Below are positions 16,120 through 25,245 of a DNA stretch of 54,960 nucleotides, piece by piece. Position 1 is the stretch's first letter; the number at the start of each line of letters is the position of its first letter. A program made the translations under genes and the position numbers. The notes beneath the pieces are model-generated. The model worked only from the letters and a program-made list of their open reading frames with translations. It was not told the DNA's origin and did not search any database. The DNA is from Streptomyces sp. Root431 (GTDB lineage: Bacteria > Actinomycetota > Actinomycetes > Streptomycetales > Streptomycetaceae), in NCBI RefSeq assembly GCF_001426585.1, contig NZ_LMEI01000012.1, forward strand, positions 1-54,960, written 5' to 3'.

Positions 16120-17022
16120 GTGAAGGACGTGAAGGAAGAGAAGCCGGCCGAGGACAAGTCGACCGAAGGCACGTCGGCCGAAGGCAAGTCGACCGAGGGC
16201 AAGTCGGCCGAGGCGAAGTCGGCCGCACCGAAGACGGCCGCACCGAAGTCGGCCGACGAGAGGAAGGCCGACGAGAAGAAGGCCCCGAAGAGCGAGCAGA
16301 CCCGCACGCTCATCCTCGAAACCGCGCTCCGGCTGTTCAAGGAGCGCGGTTACGACAAGACGACGATGCGGGCCATCGCCCAGGAGGCCGGAGTCTCCGT
16401 CGGCAACGCGTACTACTACTTCTCGTCCAAGGAGCACCTCGTCCAGGGCTTCTACGACCGGATCGCCGAGGAGCACCAGGCGGCCGTCGAGCCCATCCTG
16501 ACCGGCGGCGAGAAGGACCTGACGGCCCGGATCCGCGGCGTCTACCTCGGCTGGCTCGACATCGCGGAGCCGTACCACGAGTTCGCTTCGCAGTTCTTCA
16601 AGAACGCCGCCGACCCGGACAGCCCGCTCAGCCCCTTCTCACCCGAGTCGGAGGGCCCGCGCGAGGCCGCGATCGAGGTCCACCGGCGGGTCATCTCCGG
16701 CGCTTCGGTGAAGGTCGACCCGGAACTCGCCGAGGCGCTCCCGCGGTTGCTGTGGCTCCAGCAGATGGGCCTCGTGCTCTTCTGGGTCTACGACCGCTCG
16801 GAGAACGCCGAGAACAGCCGCCGGCTCGTCGAGCGGCTCGCGCCGGTCACGGCCCGCGCGATCTCGCTCTCCCGCTTCCGGATCCTCCGGCCGCTCGTCA
16901 AGGAGACGCACGAGCTGCTCTCCGACTTCATGCCGACGGCGGCCGGGATGGCGGCCTCGGGCAAGCCCAAGCGGGCCACCCCGAAGCCGCCGGACGCGAA
17001 GCCCTCGGCCCAGGAGAGCTAG
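16120..17022 (+). CDS. TetR-family transcriptional regulator with long low-complexity N-terminus
   Basis: 300 residues from GTG 16120. Residues 1-55 are a Lys/Glu/Ser/Ala-rich repeat (EGKSTEGKSAEAKSAAPK) that is absent from most TetR proteins. The DNA-binding domain then follows: ILETALRLFKERGYDKTTMR with the recognition helix VSVGNAYYYFSSKEHL, and a ligand-binding domain with AVEPILTGGEKDL. A real start nearer residue 50 is possible, though no internal ATG/GTG has a better site. It closes the operon that begins with two perfect palindromes, its likely targets. The stop overlaps that of the convergent solute-binding protein gene. Confidence 0.88.
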   Translation: MKDVKEEKPAEDKSTEGTSAEGKSTEGKSAEAKSAAPKTAAPKSADERKADEKKAPKSEQTRTLILETALRLFKERGYDKTTMRAIAQEAGVSVGNAYYYFSSKEHLVQGFYDRIAEEHQAAVEPILTGGEKDLTARIRGVYLGWLDIAEPYHEFASQFFKNAADPDSPLSPFSPESEGPREAAIEVHRRVISGASVKVDPELAEALPRLLWLQQMGLVLFWVYDRSENAENSRRLVERLAPVTARAISLSRFRILRPLVKETHELLSDFMPTAAGMAASGKPKRATPKPPDAKPSAQES

Positions 17023-18578
17023 ATCCAGTTGAGCTCCCAGAGGCGCCAGATGCCGGTGCCGTCCGTGAGGTACTGGGAGCCGCCCACGGCCTCCGAGGCG
17101 AGGACGTAGTCCTTCTTCTGCCACAGCGGGACGAGCGGGACCTCGTCGGCGACCTCGGACTGGATCGCTCGGAAGTCCCCGGTCGCCCGGGACCGGTCGC
17201 TGTACTGCTGCGTCGAGGAGACCAGCGAGTCGATCCGCTTGCTGGAGAAGCCGTTGTGCAGGGTGTTCGCCGTGCCGACGAGGGGCGCGGTGAAGCTGTC
17301 GGAGTCGGGGAAGTCGGGCAGCCAGCCGACGGTGTACGCGTCGTAGGCACCCCGGGCGTACGCCTTCTGGAAGTTCTTCCAGTCGGACTCGACGACCTTC
17401 ACCTCGAAGAGGCCGGTCTTCTCCAGCTGCTTCTTGATCTCGGCGGTCTCGGCGGCGTACGTGGCGTCCGCGCGGAAGCCGAAGGTGAACTTCACCGGCG
17501 TCGCGACCCCGGCGTCCTTCAGGAGCTTCCTCGCCTTCTTCACGCTCGGCGCGGGGGTGATGTCGTAGAAGGCCGTGCTGTGCCCCACGAAGCCCTGCGG
17601 GATGAGGGAGTAAAGCGGCTCGACGGTGCCCTTGTAGGCGCCGGTGGTGATCTCCGGGCGGTCGATGACCGCGGCGACGGCCTGGCGGACGGCCTTGTCC
17701 GCCATCGGCGAGCCGGGCCGGACGTTGAAGTTGAGGTTGCGGATCTCCGCGCTCTCCGCCTCGGTGAGCCGGGTCCCGCCCTGACCCTCGGCCTCCATGC
17801 TCGCCAGGAACTCCGGCGGCAGCTGCCGGTGCGTGACGTCGACCTGCTGCGACTTCCACGCGCCGGCGAGGTCCTCGGACTTGGCGAAGTACTTCACGAG
17901 GACCGGGCCGCCGGCCTTGGTGATGGCGCCCTTGTACTTCGGGTTGGGCTCCAGGAGCGCGGACTCGCCCGGCTTGTACTCCTTGAGGACGTACGGGCCG
18001 GAGCCGTCGACGCCCAGCCCGCCGCGCAGCGTGTCGGCCGGGTACTGGTCCTTGTCGACGATCGAGCCGGCGCCCGTGGCGACCTTCAGCGGGAAGGTGG
18101 CGTCCCGGCCGCTGAGGTTGAAGGTGACGGTGCGGCCGTCGGCCACGACGTTCTTCAGCGTCGGGAAGAGCGGCTGCGGACCGACGTCCGTCTTGATGCG
18201 CAGCATCCGCTCGAAGGAGTACTTGACGTCCTCGGCCGTCACCTTGCGCCCGTTGGCGAAGGTGAGGTCGTCGCGGAGCGTGCACTCGTACGTGGTGAGC
18301 TTGGCCCCCACGAACTTGCAGCTCTCGGCGGCGTCCGGCACCGGGGTCGTGAACCCCGGCTTGAACGTCAGCAGCGACTGGAAGACATTGCTGTACATGG
18401 CCCAGGAACCGGCGTCGTAGGCGCCGGCCGGGTCGAGTGAAGTGACTTCGTCGGTCGTGCCGACGCTGATCGGATCGGTCCGGACGTCGTCGGAGGGCAG
18501 GAGTTGCCAGCCCCCGATCCCGGCCGCCACCAGTACTCCACAAGTGATGAGGATCCGCAGACGGACCGTCGACCGCAT
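17019..18578 (-). CDS. Family 5 extracellular solute-binding protein (peptide-type ABC transporter)
   Basis: 519 residues. A signal/anchor segment (RILITCGVLVAAGIGGWQLL) is followed by the family 5 body, with VGTTDEVTSLDPAGAYD, YSFERMLRIKT and a C-terminal SRATGDFRAIQSEVADEVPLVPLW region typical of DppA/OppA-type proteins. No lipobox Cys is evident, so it may be held by the N-terminal helix. ATG 18578 follows ggaag. No permease or ATPase genes are adjacent, so it is an orphan binding protein; ligand probably oligopeptide-like but unproven. Confidence 0.88.
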   Translation of the reverse strand: MRSTVRLRILITCGVLVAAGIGGWQLLPSDDVRTDPISVGTTDEVTSLDPAGAYDAGSWAMYSNVFQSLLTFKPGFTTPVPDAAESCKFVGAKLTTYECTLRDDLTFANGRKVTAEDVKYSFERMLRIKTDVGPQPLFPTLKNVVADGRTVTFNLSGRDATFPLKVATGAGSIVDKDQYPADTLRGGLGVDGSGPYVLKEYKPGESALLEPNPKYKGAITKAGGPVLVKYFAKSEDLAGAWKSQQVDVTHRQLPPEFLASMEAEGQGGTRLTEAESAEIRNLNFNVRPGSPMADKAVRQAVAAVIDRPEITTGAYKGTVEPLYSLIPQGFVGHSTAFYDITPAPSVKKARKLLKDAGVATPVKFTFGFRADATYAAETAEIKKQLEKTGLFEVKVVESDWKNFQKAYARGAYDAYTVGWLPDFPDSDSFTAPLVGTANTLHNGFSSKRIDSLVSSTQQYSDRSRATGDFRAIQSEVADEVPLVPLWQKKDYVLASEAVGGSQYLTDGTGIWRLWELNWI

Positions 18579-18746
18579 TGCCGTGCTTCCTTTTTTCGTA
18601 CCACCCCAGGCACGACGCCCCCCGAAAACGCCGCATTGCCGTCAGCCAATCACACGACTTTCACAAGTGGAAGGAAAAACTTTCACACAGCAGGTATATG
18701 TCCGGGATATGAGACTTTAAGCCGATGAGCAGCACGTATCGGTCCC

Positions 18747-18772
18747 GGAGCAGGGAGTGACCCCCCTGCTCC
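18747..18772. terminator. Hairpin after the metallophosphoesterase gene
   Basis: Arms ggagcaggg (18747-18755) and ccctgctcc (18764-18772) lie ten bases beyond the 3' end of the minus-strand gene at 18782. There is no T-run, so it may be a weak or factor-assisted terminator. The remainder of 18579-18781 is the promoter side of the solute-binding protein gene and holds no ORF. Confidence 0.5.
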
Positions 18773-18781
18773 GCCGTCCGA

Positions 18782-20047
18782 TTACGCCTGCTTCGAGGCG
18801 AGTTCGACGATCGTGATGTCGGACGGCGCACCGACCCGGACCGGCGGCCCCCAGGCACCCGCGCCCCGCGAGACGTACAGCTGCGTGTCGCCGTACCGCT
18901 CGAGCCCGGCGACCGTCGGGTTGGCCAGCTCGGCGAGGTAGTTGCCCGGCCAGAGCTGCCCGCCGTGGGTGTGGCCGGAGAGCTGGAGGTCCACGCCGTT
19001 GCGCACGGCGTCGTGGATGACGATCGGCTGGTGCGCGAGGAGGACGGCGGCGCGGGCCCGGTCGCGGTCGCCGAGGGCGCGGCCGAAGTCGGGCCCCTGG
19101 CCCTCGCTCTCGCCGGCGACGTCGTCGACCCCGGCGAGATCGAATCCGGCCGCGATCTCCACGCGCTCGTTGCGCAGCGGTCGCAGTCCGAGCTCGCGTA
19201 CGTGGTCGACCCAGGCGTCGGCGCCCGAGAAGTACTCGTGGTTGCCCGTCACGAAGAACGAACCGTGGCGGGCACGGAGCCGGGCGAGCGGCTCGGCGGC
19301 GGGGCCGAGGTTCTCGACGGTGCCGTCGACGAGGTCGCCGACGATCGCGATCAGATCGGGCTGGGTGGAGTTGATCGCGTCCACGATCCGCCGGCTGTGG
19401 GCACGACCCAGGATCGGCCCGAGGTGGATGTCGGACACGACGGCGATCCGGTACCCGTGCGCGGCCCGCGACAGCTTGGCGAGCGGAACGGTCACCCGCT
19501 TGACCCGGGGCCCGCGCAGCACGCCGTACGTCCCGTACCCCACGGTCCCGAGAGCGACGGCCGCGGCGGACCCGCCGACGACACGCGAGACGAAGAGCCG
19601 CCGGGAGACGTCGACGGGAGCTTCAGCGGCCGGCGGGGCGGCCTCGGCCGGAGGCGCGGCCGTGACCGCATCGGGCACGGAGACGGGCACGGGGACAGGC
19701 GCTGCCTCCCCCGGCGCCGCGGCCTTCGCGCGGCGTTCCAGCCGAGCACGCAGGACGGGCCGCACGGCCTCGCCGACGACCAGGGCCAGCGTCACGTACA
19801 GCAGCAGGGCGAGCCACAGGAACCCCGGCCAGGCGACGACCTGCTGGAACCAGAAGGGCGCACCGGCGCGCGAGGAGGTCAGAGCCGCGAGCGAGAACAG
19901 CGGCAGGGCGACGACGGCGACCGTACCCAGCCGGCGCGGCAGCCCGCCGGCCACCGTCACATCGCGGACGAGCCGCCGCCACACGTACCAGTGCACACCG
20001 CCGAGCACGGCGAGCACCACGACCAGGACCAGCAGAAAGGCGACCAC
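18782..20047 (-). CDS. Membrane-anchored metallophosphoesterase
   Basis: 421 residues. Three or four N-terminal membrane segments (1-20, 42-60, 70-95 and about 155-175, the last after a Pro/Ala-rich linker) precede a calcineurin-like phosphoesterase domain. The metal-binding motifs are all visible: VVSDIHLG, IVGDLVDG, VTGNHEYF and LSGHTHGGQ. Related YkuE/YaeI proteins act on phospho-lipids such as lipid-linked sugars, but the substrate here is unknown. The catalytic domain would lie outside or at the membrane face. Confidence 0.9.
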   Translation of the reverse strand: MVAFLLVLVVVLAVLGGVHWYVWRRLVRDVTVAGGLPRRLGTVAVVALPLFSLAALTSSRAGAPFWFQQVVAWPGFLWLALLLYVTLALVVGEAVRPVLRARLERRAKAAAPGEAAPVPVPVSVPDAVTAAPPAEAAPPAAEAPVDVSRRLFVSRVVGGSAAAVALGTVGYGTYGVLRGPRVKRVTVPLAKLSRAAHGYRIAVVSDIHLGPILGRAHSRRIVDAINSTQPDLIAIVGDLVDGTVENLGPAAEPLARLRARHGSFFVTGNHEYFSGADAWVDHVRELGLRPLRNERVEIAAGFDLAGVDDVAGESEGQGPDFGRALGDRDRARAAVLLAHQPIVIHDAVRNGVDLQLSGHTHGGQLWPGNYLAELANPTVAGLERYGDTQLYVSRGAGAWGPPVRVGAPSDITIVELASKQA

Positions 20048-20192
20048 GCCCCGAACCCCCTCTTTCCCTCCGGAGACCTAAGAACTGTGACCGGCGTCGC
20101 TGCGCGCGGCGACGGGGGAGCCCGCCTCCACGACCCGGCGGGGGCGGTTCGATACTGGCAGGGAACGCCCCGCCCACCCCGAAGGACACCTC

Positions 20193-20429
20193 ATGAAGCT
20201 CAGCCGCCGCGTCTCCTGGTTCCTGCTCGCGTTCGGCGTCTGGTCCTGGGTGATCTGGGTGACCTTCGCGAAGAACCTCTGGAAGGACGGAAGCGGTCTC
20301 GCCTTCGACGACGCGGGAGACCCCACTGCGTACTTCTGGGTCCACCTCGCCCTCGCTGTCACGTCGTTCATCCTAGGGACGGCCGTCGGCGTGATCGGCT
20401 TCCGGGGTGTCCGGGCGAGCAAGAAGTAA
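20193..20429 (+). CDS. Small two-helix membrane protein (SCO4848-type, phiBT1 attB gene)
   Basis: 78 residues with two membrane helices (about 8-25 and 50-70). The sequence, beginning MKLSRRVSWFLLAFGVWSW and ending GVIGFRGVRASKK, resembles S. coelicolor SCO4848, the gene known to contain the phiBT1 attachment site. It is intact here. Function unknown. It lies directly to the left of the inserted island. Confidence 0.85.
   Translation: MKLSRRVSWFLLAFGVWSWVIWVTFAKNLWKDGSGLAFDDAGDPTAYFWVHLALAVTSFILGTAVGVIGFRGVRASKK
20246..20279 (+). other. phiBT1-like attB site inside the SCO4848-type gene
   Basis: From memory the phiBT1 attB core is a 34-bp sequence in SCO4848; the corresponding stretch here (ctgggtgatctgggtgac plus ttcgcgaagaacctc) agrees at most positions, with differences mainly at synonymous or third-base sites. 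The site appears unoccupied, since the gene continues unbroken on both sides. Exact identity needs alignment with the published site. Confidence 0.6.
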
Positions 20430-20481
20430 GGCCCCGCCCCTACGCCACGGAGTTCGGCGCACAGACGGGGCGGTCTTGCGG

Positions 20482-20784
20482 TCAGCCGATGAGGGGAACG
20501 GGCTGATCGGAATCGTCCAGCCACGCGGGCTCTCCCGTGGCGGTCGCGGTCGCACCGAACAGCACGGGTCCGGGCCGGTCGTGCATCGTCCACCACGCGT
20601 ACGCGATTTCCGCTTCGTTCCAGAGGCGCCGTGGCCCGTGCTGCCACACGGTGAAACGGTCCTCGGACGTGCCGTCCCAGTCGACGGCCGCCCACGAGGT
20701 GGTGCCGGTCGTCGCGAGCCCGGAAGATCGCCCGGCGCCGTACTTGGGCCAGGCACCGGAGCGCCGGGCCCCACCGACTCGCAT
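20482..20784 (-). pseudogene. Probable 3' fragment of a methyltransferase-family gene
   Basis: A 100-codon minus-strand frame contains AWPKYGAG, LATTGTTSWAAVDWDG, DRFTVWQHGPRRLWNE and AYAWWT, which I recognise as the C-terminal region of actinobacterial SAM-dependent methyltransferases of the protein-L-isoaspartate methyltransferase-like group. The catalytic N-terminal domain is missing; the first codons have no ribosome binding site. GC-rich codon use differs from the island genes beside it. It is most likely a remnant at the island boundary. Confidence 0.45.
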
Positions 20785-20859
20785 GTCCGCAACGCGTTAA
20801 CCCCGAAGGATCCGAGCACCTTCCCGCGATGCGGAGAGTCGGTACACGGGAATCTCCGG

Positions 20860-22182
20860 CTATCCCTTGTGGGCGGCCTCCGGGTCGCGGCTGATGATCG
20901 GCGCAACCCAGATCGGGCCCCGTTTCAGCTTGACTTCGGAGTCCTGAAGATCGACGAAACCGTCGGCAACTTCGTCATATTTCTGCGGTATGAGACGCAG
21001 GCCTGTGCTGAACTTCTCCGAAGTCATCCCGAGTTCATGTGCAACAGGACCGGAGACCACATTCCGACGATCCTTGACTTGCGCCATGACATGTCGGGGC
21101 AGCGCATCAGATACCGGCTTGGGGAAATCGCCGTCCCATTCGACTCGGAAATAGGTCGTCCGCCAGCGCGGAGCGATGCCGAGGATCTTTGCCTTTCCGT
21201 ACGGGCGCACGTTGGAGAACATGGCGAAGGCCCACTCCCCTTTGAGGCCAAGAAAGAGCAGCACGAAGTTGAGGGAGAATGCGGCCAGAACAACTACGGC
21301 CCCGGCACTCCACTCCCCCTCGCGCGGCGTGGACGTGGCAGCGGATTTCCAGACGAGCACGGCGGCGGCGCAATAGATGCCTACGAGAAGGGCGTCCGCT
21401 AGTCCACCCTTAATCCTGCTGCCGTGCAGCGTGTGATTTCCGATGACGTAGCCGGAGAGCCCTCCGATCACGATGACCGTCACCAACAGAGCAGCGTTCG
21501 AGTTCAACAGTTCCGTGAAGGACTGGCTTCCCCCCAGAGCCTCGTACCAGAACGCGAGGGCGATGAGTGCGAAGTGCGCGTTCCCCAAGATGCTGAACGC
21601 CAGGTGGAGCCCGGCACACACCAGGAAAGCGATGTCCAGTCTGTAGTTGAGCAAGAGCATGACTCCCGCACCCAGTTCGCCGAGTACGACGGCTGCCGGA
21701 GACAGCGCAACGAAGAGCTTGGGAGCCCGCACATGAAAACTGGACGCCTGACGGTTAACCATCCCCCTGGCCAGGCTTCGGTCGGACAGGAGAAACTCGC
21801 TGTTGCATTTGAATACGCCTGCGGCAACGTACAGGTAGCCGAGCAGCATGCGAGCCTCTACAACGTGCTCGGCCGGTGTCGAGAAGGCGAAGACCAGCAC
21901 GCCGAAGAGAGCCAGCCAGACGTGATTCGACATGCGCAGGCTCTGAATCGATGACCAGAGAAGCAGGGTGACCAAGGCGGCGAATGTTGCCGCTCGACCC
22001 CCAAGAATCATCAGTATCGAAATCACCGGTACAGCGGCAATCTGCACGGCAGTGAACACCGGACGCGGAAGCGTGAGCCCCAGAGCGGGCGCGAAGCTCA
22101 ACGTCAAGTATTCTCGCCTGTACATGAGTATGTAGATGAACTGATGCGCGAGAAGCCCGATGCTCAGAAGTACAGCAAACAA
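20860..22182 (-). CDS. HTTM-like integral membrane protein of the RiPP-like cluster
   Basis: 440 residues. Eight or more hydrophobic segments occupy residues 1-320, including LLGYLYVAAGVFKCNSEFLL and AHFALIALAFWYEALGG, then a MFSNVRPYG motif and a soluble C-terminal domain of about 110 residues. The topology and the MFSN(L/V)R-type motif match HTTM-domain proteins related to vitamin-K-dependent gamma-glutamyl carboxylase. The start is unusual: a TTG at 22182 with ggggac six bases upstream; no ATG/GTG is available in frame before a stop. Last gene of the cluster on this strand, 82 bp after the MFS gene. A role in peptide modification, such as carboxylation, is only an inference. Confidence 0.65.
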   Translation of the reverse strand: MFAVLLSIGLLAHQFIYILMYRREYLTLSFAPALGLTLPRPVFTAVQIAAVPVISILMILGGRAATFAALVTLLLWSSIQSLRMSNHVWLALFGVLVFAFSTPAEHVVEARMLLGYLYVAAGVFKCNSEFLLSDRSLARGMVNRQASSFHVRAPKLFVALSPAAVVLGELGAGVMLLLNYRLDIAFLVCAGLHLAFSILGNAHFALIALAFWYEALGGSQSFTELLNSNAALLVTVIVIGGLSGYVIGNHTLHGSRIKGGLADALLVGIYCAAAVLVWKSAATSTPREGEWSAGAVVVLAAFSLNFVLLFLGLKGEWAFAMFSNVRPYGKAKILGIAPRWRTTYFRVEWDGDFPKPVSDALPRHVMAQVKDRRNVVSGPVAHELGMTSEKFSTGLRLIPQKYDEVADGFVDLQDSEVKLKRGPIWVAPIISRDPEAAHKG

Positions 22183-22264
22183 AACGTGTCCCCATGGTTT
22201 CGAAGTTCAGAGCAGCCCGACCCGGCATGCCATGGATACCAACCGCGGAACTTCGGGAAAACGC

Positions 22265-23572
22265 TCACGGCTGTAGAACCACGACAGGAACTTCTGGGAA
22301 GTCCCGCGTCTTCCGAAGTGGTCCGGCCATGAGGATCAAGGAGGTGAGCGCCAGAAAAGCCATCGTCCCCCATGCCACGGCTCGCGTCCCGAAGAGCGAT
22401 GCCAGCGCCCCTGCAGAAAGCGCCCCGACGGGAATGAAGCTGTAGCGCAGCACTCTCATGGCACTGGTGATTCGTCCCAGCATGTGCGGCGGGCAATACG
22501 CCTGTCTGAAACTTCCCTGAATAATGTTTCCCGCTGTGATCCGGGCACTGACGGCCATCCCGCCGACTGCCATGAGGACCAACCCTGCGCCGGAAGTCGT
22601 CAGGGGAATGAGCAGGCTGAACGGAGCCAGTATCAGCTCGCACAGAATGACACTGCGAGCGCTCCCAAAACGGTCAGAAACCCGACGTACCACGAGCGCT
22701 CCGAAGAGACCGCCTACGCCCATCGAAGTCAACAGCAGGCCAATTGCCGCCGGGGGCGCCCCCACGTCCTTCATCAGGAAGGGCATCTGGATCGCCTGGA
22801 AGCCGATAAGAGCCATGTTGGTCGCGGCGCCAGAGACAGTGAGAGTACGGATATAGGGATCGCGAATCACGAACTTCAGCCCCTGGCTAATTTCCCTCCT
22901 CAGTTTGCCGCGCCCCGGCTGGTCCATCGCACCGGACGCCCGATGATTCGACTTCGACGGCCCCATGGACAACAGGCACAGCATGGATACGAGGAAGGAC
23001 ATCCCGGTGGCGAACAGAGCACTGATGGCTCCCACGGCTTGAGCGAACGCTCCACCTATGCTGGGGCCGGCGATTTCGGCCACCGACTCGGTGCCTCTGA
23101 TCTTCGCATTTCCCTCGATAAGATCATCCCTGTCCACGAGATCCGACACGAAGACGAAAGAGGCGATCTTGATGAATACCTTGGTTGATCCGGTCAGGAG
23201 AGCCACCAGTATCAGGTGATACACGGACAGCACATCCAGCAAATGCGCAACCGGGATGCTCGTGTAGAGCACGAAATTCACGCCCTGGCACACCAGCATG
23301 AGTGGACGGACCGACATCCGGTCCACCCAGGCGCCGGCAGGCAGCCCGATGAGGAGCCAGGGAAGCCAGACCGCGCCTGTCAGCAAACCGAGCGTCATGG
23401 GACTTGCCTGCAGGTCGACGACCGCCACCATGGGCAGTGTGATCACCGCGACTGAAGCGCCGAGCGCGCTGGAAGCCTCGCTGAACCAGAAGAAACGAAA
23501 GCTCTGATGCCAGAAGAGTCCACCGCGCCTCTTCCTCGGCATGGCTACAGAGGCCCTGCTCACGTCATCCAT
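22265..23572 (-). CDS. MFS exporter of the RiPP-like cluster
   Basis: 435 residues with about 12 membrane segments. FFWFSEASSALGASVAVITLP and the loop GLPAGAWVDRMSVRPLML are typical of the MFS exporter group. The ATG at 23572 lies one base after the stop of the radical SAM gene, implying coupled translation; ATG 23542 is an alternative. The likely job is export of the modified peptide. Codon use is less G/C-biased than the flanking core genes. Confidence 0.85.
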   Translation of the reverse strand: MDDVSRASVAMPRKRRGGLFWHQSFRFFWFSEASSALGASVAVITLPMVAVVDLQASPMTLGLLTGAVWLPWLLIGLPAGAWVDRMSVRPLMLVCQGVNFVLYTSIPVAHLLDVLSVYHLILVALLTGSTKVFIKIASFVFVSDLVDRDDLIEGNAKIRGTESVAEIAGPSIGGAFAQAVGAISALFATGMSFLVSMLCLLSMGPSKSNHRASGAMDQPGRGKLRREISQGLKFVIRDPYIRTLTVSGAATNMALIGFQAIQMPFLMKDVGAPPAAIGLLLTSMGVGGLFGALVVRRVSDRFGSARSVILCELILAPFSLLIPLTTSGAGLVLMAVGGMAVSARITAGNIIQGSFRQAYCPPHMLGRITSAMRVLRYSFIPVGALSAGALASLFGTRAVAWGTMAFLALTSLILMAGPLRKTRDFPEVPVVVLQP

Positions 23573-23573
23573 T

Positions 23574-25025
23574 TCACACTGCAACAAAGGAGGTGAACGT
23601 CTCGCCAGCAGAGTCCCGAGTCTGCCTCAGCGCAATGTTCTCGCGCTCCAGGCCGATCAAGAACTCGCTGAGCGTCAGATTGTTTTGCGCGATGTACGAT
23701 CGAGCTTGAGGAAGGACGCTTTCCTTGTTTCGCTGTATTCCACCGAGGAGCCGCGACAAGCGGGAAGCCCGTTCGAAATCCTCGCCGGACATCGCCGAAG
23801 AGTACAGGGCGCGAAACATTCGGTCCGGGTCCCACGCATAGCCAAATTCATGCCTGTGGTCCCAGATCTCAGTGTTGGGAAGGACCTTGAGGCAGCCACT
23901 GGTGATTTCGGCAGCAGTTTCGGCATAACACTTGTCGATCGTCTGGAGCCACTCGTCGAACGTTTCGCCAGGCAAACCGTAGATGGTATTCACCACCACC
24001 TCGATCCCTGCATCGATCAACCGATTACAGTTTTCCAGTACAACATCCACCTTCTCGCGGCGCTTGATCAGTTTCTGAGATTTCACATGGATGGTCTGGA
24101 GGCCTGCTTCGACAAAGGAGCAGACCCCACTCAGCGCCTCGATATCCTCCGGTCGAAGCATGTCGACCTTGAGCTCCGCGCTGAAGGTAGACCCAGGCAA
24201 TTCATCACGCAAGAAATCAAGAAGACGATGCATCCGAGCACGGTCGAAGTTGAAGGTGGGGTCGAGGAAGATGAAGTGCCTTGCCCCCAAGTCGTACAAT
24301 TTCCGGAGCTCTTCTGCGAGTTCTTCGAAGGACGCCAGGCGAGCCTTGCGCCAGCCTTGATCGCAGAAGGTGCACGAAAATGGGCAACCGCGCGCTCCCT
24401 CGACGATGGCCGTCTGCGTCCTCTTGAGTTCGTCCCTCATGATCTCTTGCGTGATGTAGGGACTTTGAATCGAGGTAAACGAGGCATTCTGCCCCTCAAG
24501 GAACTGCGGAAGATCCTGCGGAGGCAGGCTGAACAGATACGCGAGCGCGGCCTCGCCCTCGCCACTCACACAAGTAGATATCTTCCCTTCCCGCAGGAGA
24601 CGCTGCAGTTCCTCATCGTCCCGGCTTACGTGTGGACCTCCCACCACGATCGGGAACTCGGGGTTATGGACCTGCAGTTCCTCGATCAACGCTATCGTCG
24701 AAACGTAGTTCCAAACGTAGAGACTGAGGCCGAGGAAATCAGGATTCTCCTGGAGGATATTCTGCGCAGCCACTTCAGCCGAGGTGTCCGACTTCACCGC
24801 GACCACCCGCACGTGCACGTGATCGGCATCTTGGGCGTGGTCAGGATCCCCTTGGTCGTTGAACTCCGCCTCTATGGAACCGGCCAGCACAGCCGAGCCG
24901 AAGGGACCCAGCTGATACTGGTCAGCCAAATAGCTCGCAAGGACGAGTCGCTTGTACAGAGGCGCTCCCTGGCGACCTTGGGGGGCGACGCCGGTTTGGA
25001 CACTGAGTAGCGGCAGACTTGTCAC
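23574..25025 (-). CDS. Cobalamin-binding-domain radical SAM enzyme
   Basis: 483 residues. Residues about 30-170 form a B12-binding-type Rossmann domain (DFLGLSLYVWNYVSTIALI, FPIVVGGPHVS, GEGEAAL). The radical SAM core follows with the iron-sulfur cysteines Cys214, Cys218 and Cys221 in GCPFSCTFCDQGW, then FLDPTFNFD, FSAELKVDML and NTIYGLPGET. The C-terminal 90 residues resemble the DUF4080-type tail of this group. GTG 25025 has a good gaggagatacg site. Such enzymes methylate or otherwise alter unactivated carbons, often in RiPP peptides. It is downstream of a 38-residue peptide gene and a terminator. The target residue is unknown. Confidence 0.88.
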   Translation of the reverse strand: MTSLPLLSVQTGVAPQGRQGAPLYKRLVLASYLADQYQLGPFGSAVLAGSIEAEFNDQGDPDHAQDADHVHVRVVAVKSDTSAEVAAQNILQENPDFLGLSLYVWNYVSTIALIEELQVHNPEFPIVVGGPHVSRDDEELQRLLREGKISTCVSGEGEAALAYLFSLPPQDLPQFLEGQNASFTSIQSPYITQEIMRDELKRTQTAIVEGARGCPFSCTFCDQGWRKARLASFEELAEELRKLYDLGARHFIFLDPTFNFDRARMHRLLDFLRDELPGSTFSAELKVDMLRPEDIEALSGVCSFVEAGLQTIHVKSQKLIKRREKVDVVLENCNRLIDAGIEVVVNTIYGLPGETFDEWLQTIDKCYAETAAEITSGCLKVLPNTEIWDHRHEFGYAWDPDRMFRALYSSAMSGEDFERASRLSRLLGGIQRNKESVLPQARSYIAQNNLTLSEFLIGLERENIALRQTRDSAGETFTSFVAV

Positions 25026-25197
25026 CGTATCTCCTCAAACTTAATGTGAAACGTTCTGGGTTCGGTAGACACCAGGCACGCGACGGAACAGTCCGCTCAT
25101 TTTGAGGCTCTGAAGAGGGGCGAGAATGCCGAGCTCCGAAAGGCCAAGAGATCCTGAAGGTGGCGTGGAGCCTTTTCGCGGCCGCCATCGCACTTTG

Positions 25198-25245
25198 GAG
25201 AAAAAGCCAGCGCTGTCCGACTGAAGGATCCAGTCAGACAACGCT
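25198..25245 (-). terminator. Terminator/attenuator between precursor and modification genes
   Basis: On the minus strand, two 15-base arms (25231-25245 and 25209-25223) can pair fully, with two G-U pairs, around the loop GATCCTT, and are followed by GGCTTTTTC. This is a convincing intrinsic terminator about 75 bases after the small peptide gene. A smaller hairpin (25253-25272) precedes it. It would keep the peptide transcript far more abundant than the enzymes. Confidence 0.8.

Noticed and set aside
18579..18781. Possible Rex-type operator (ttcacaa-like half-sites near 18660-18690)
   Set aside because: Half-sites are direct rather than inverted and spacing does not fit.
25041..25241. 66-codon minus-strand ORF between the peptide and radical SAM genes
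   Set aside because: It begins with TTG inside the terminator stem, has no ribosome binding site and no recognisable composition; the hairpin explains the DNA better.
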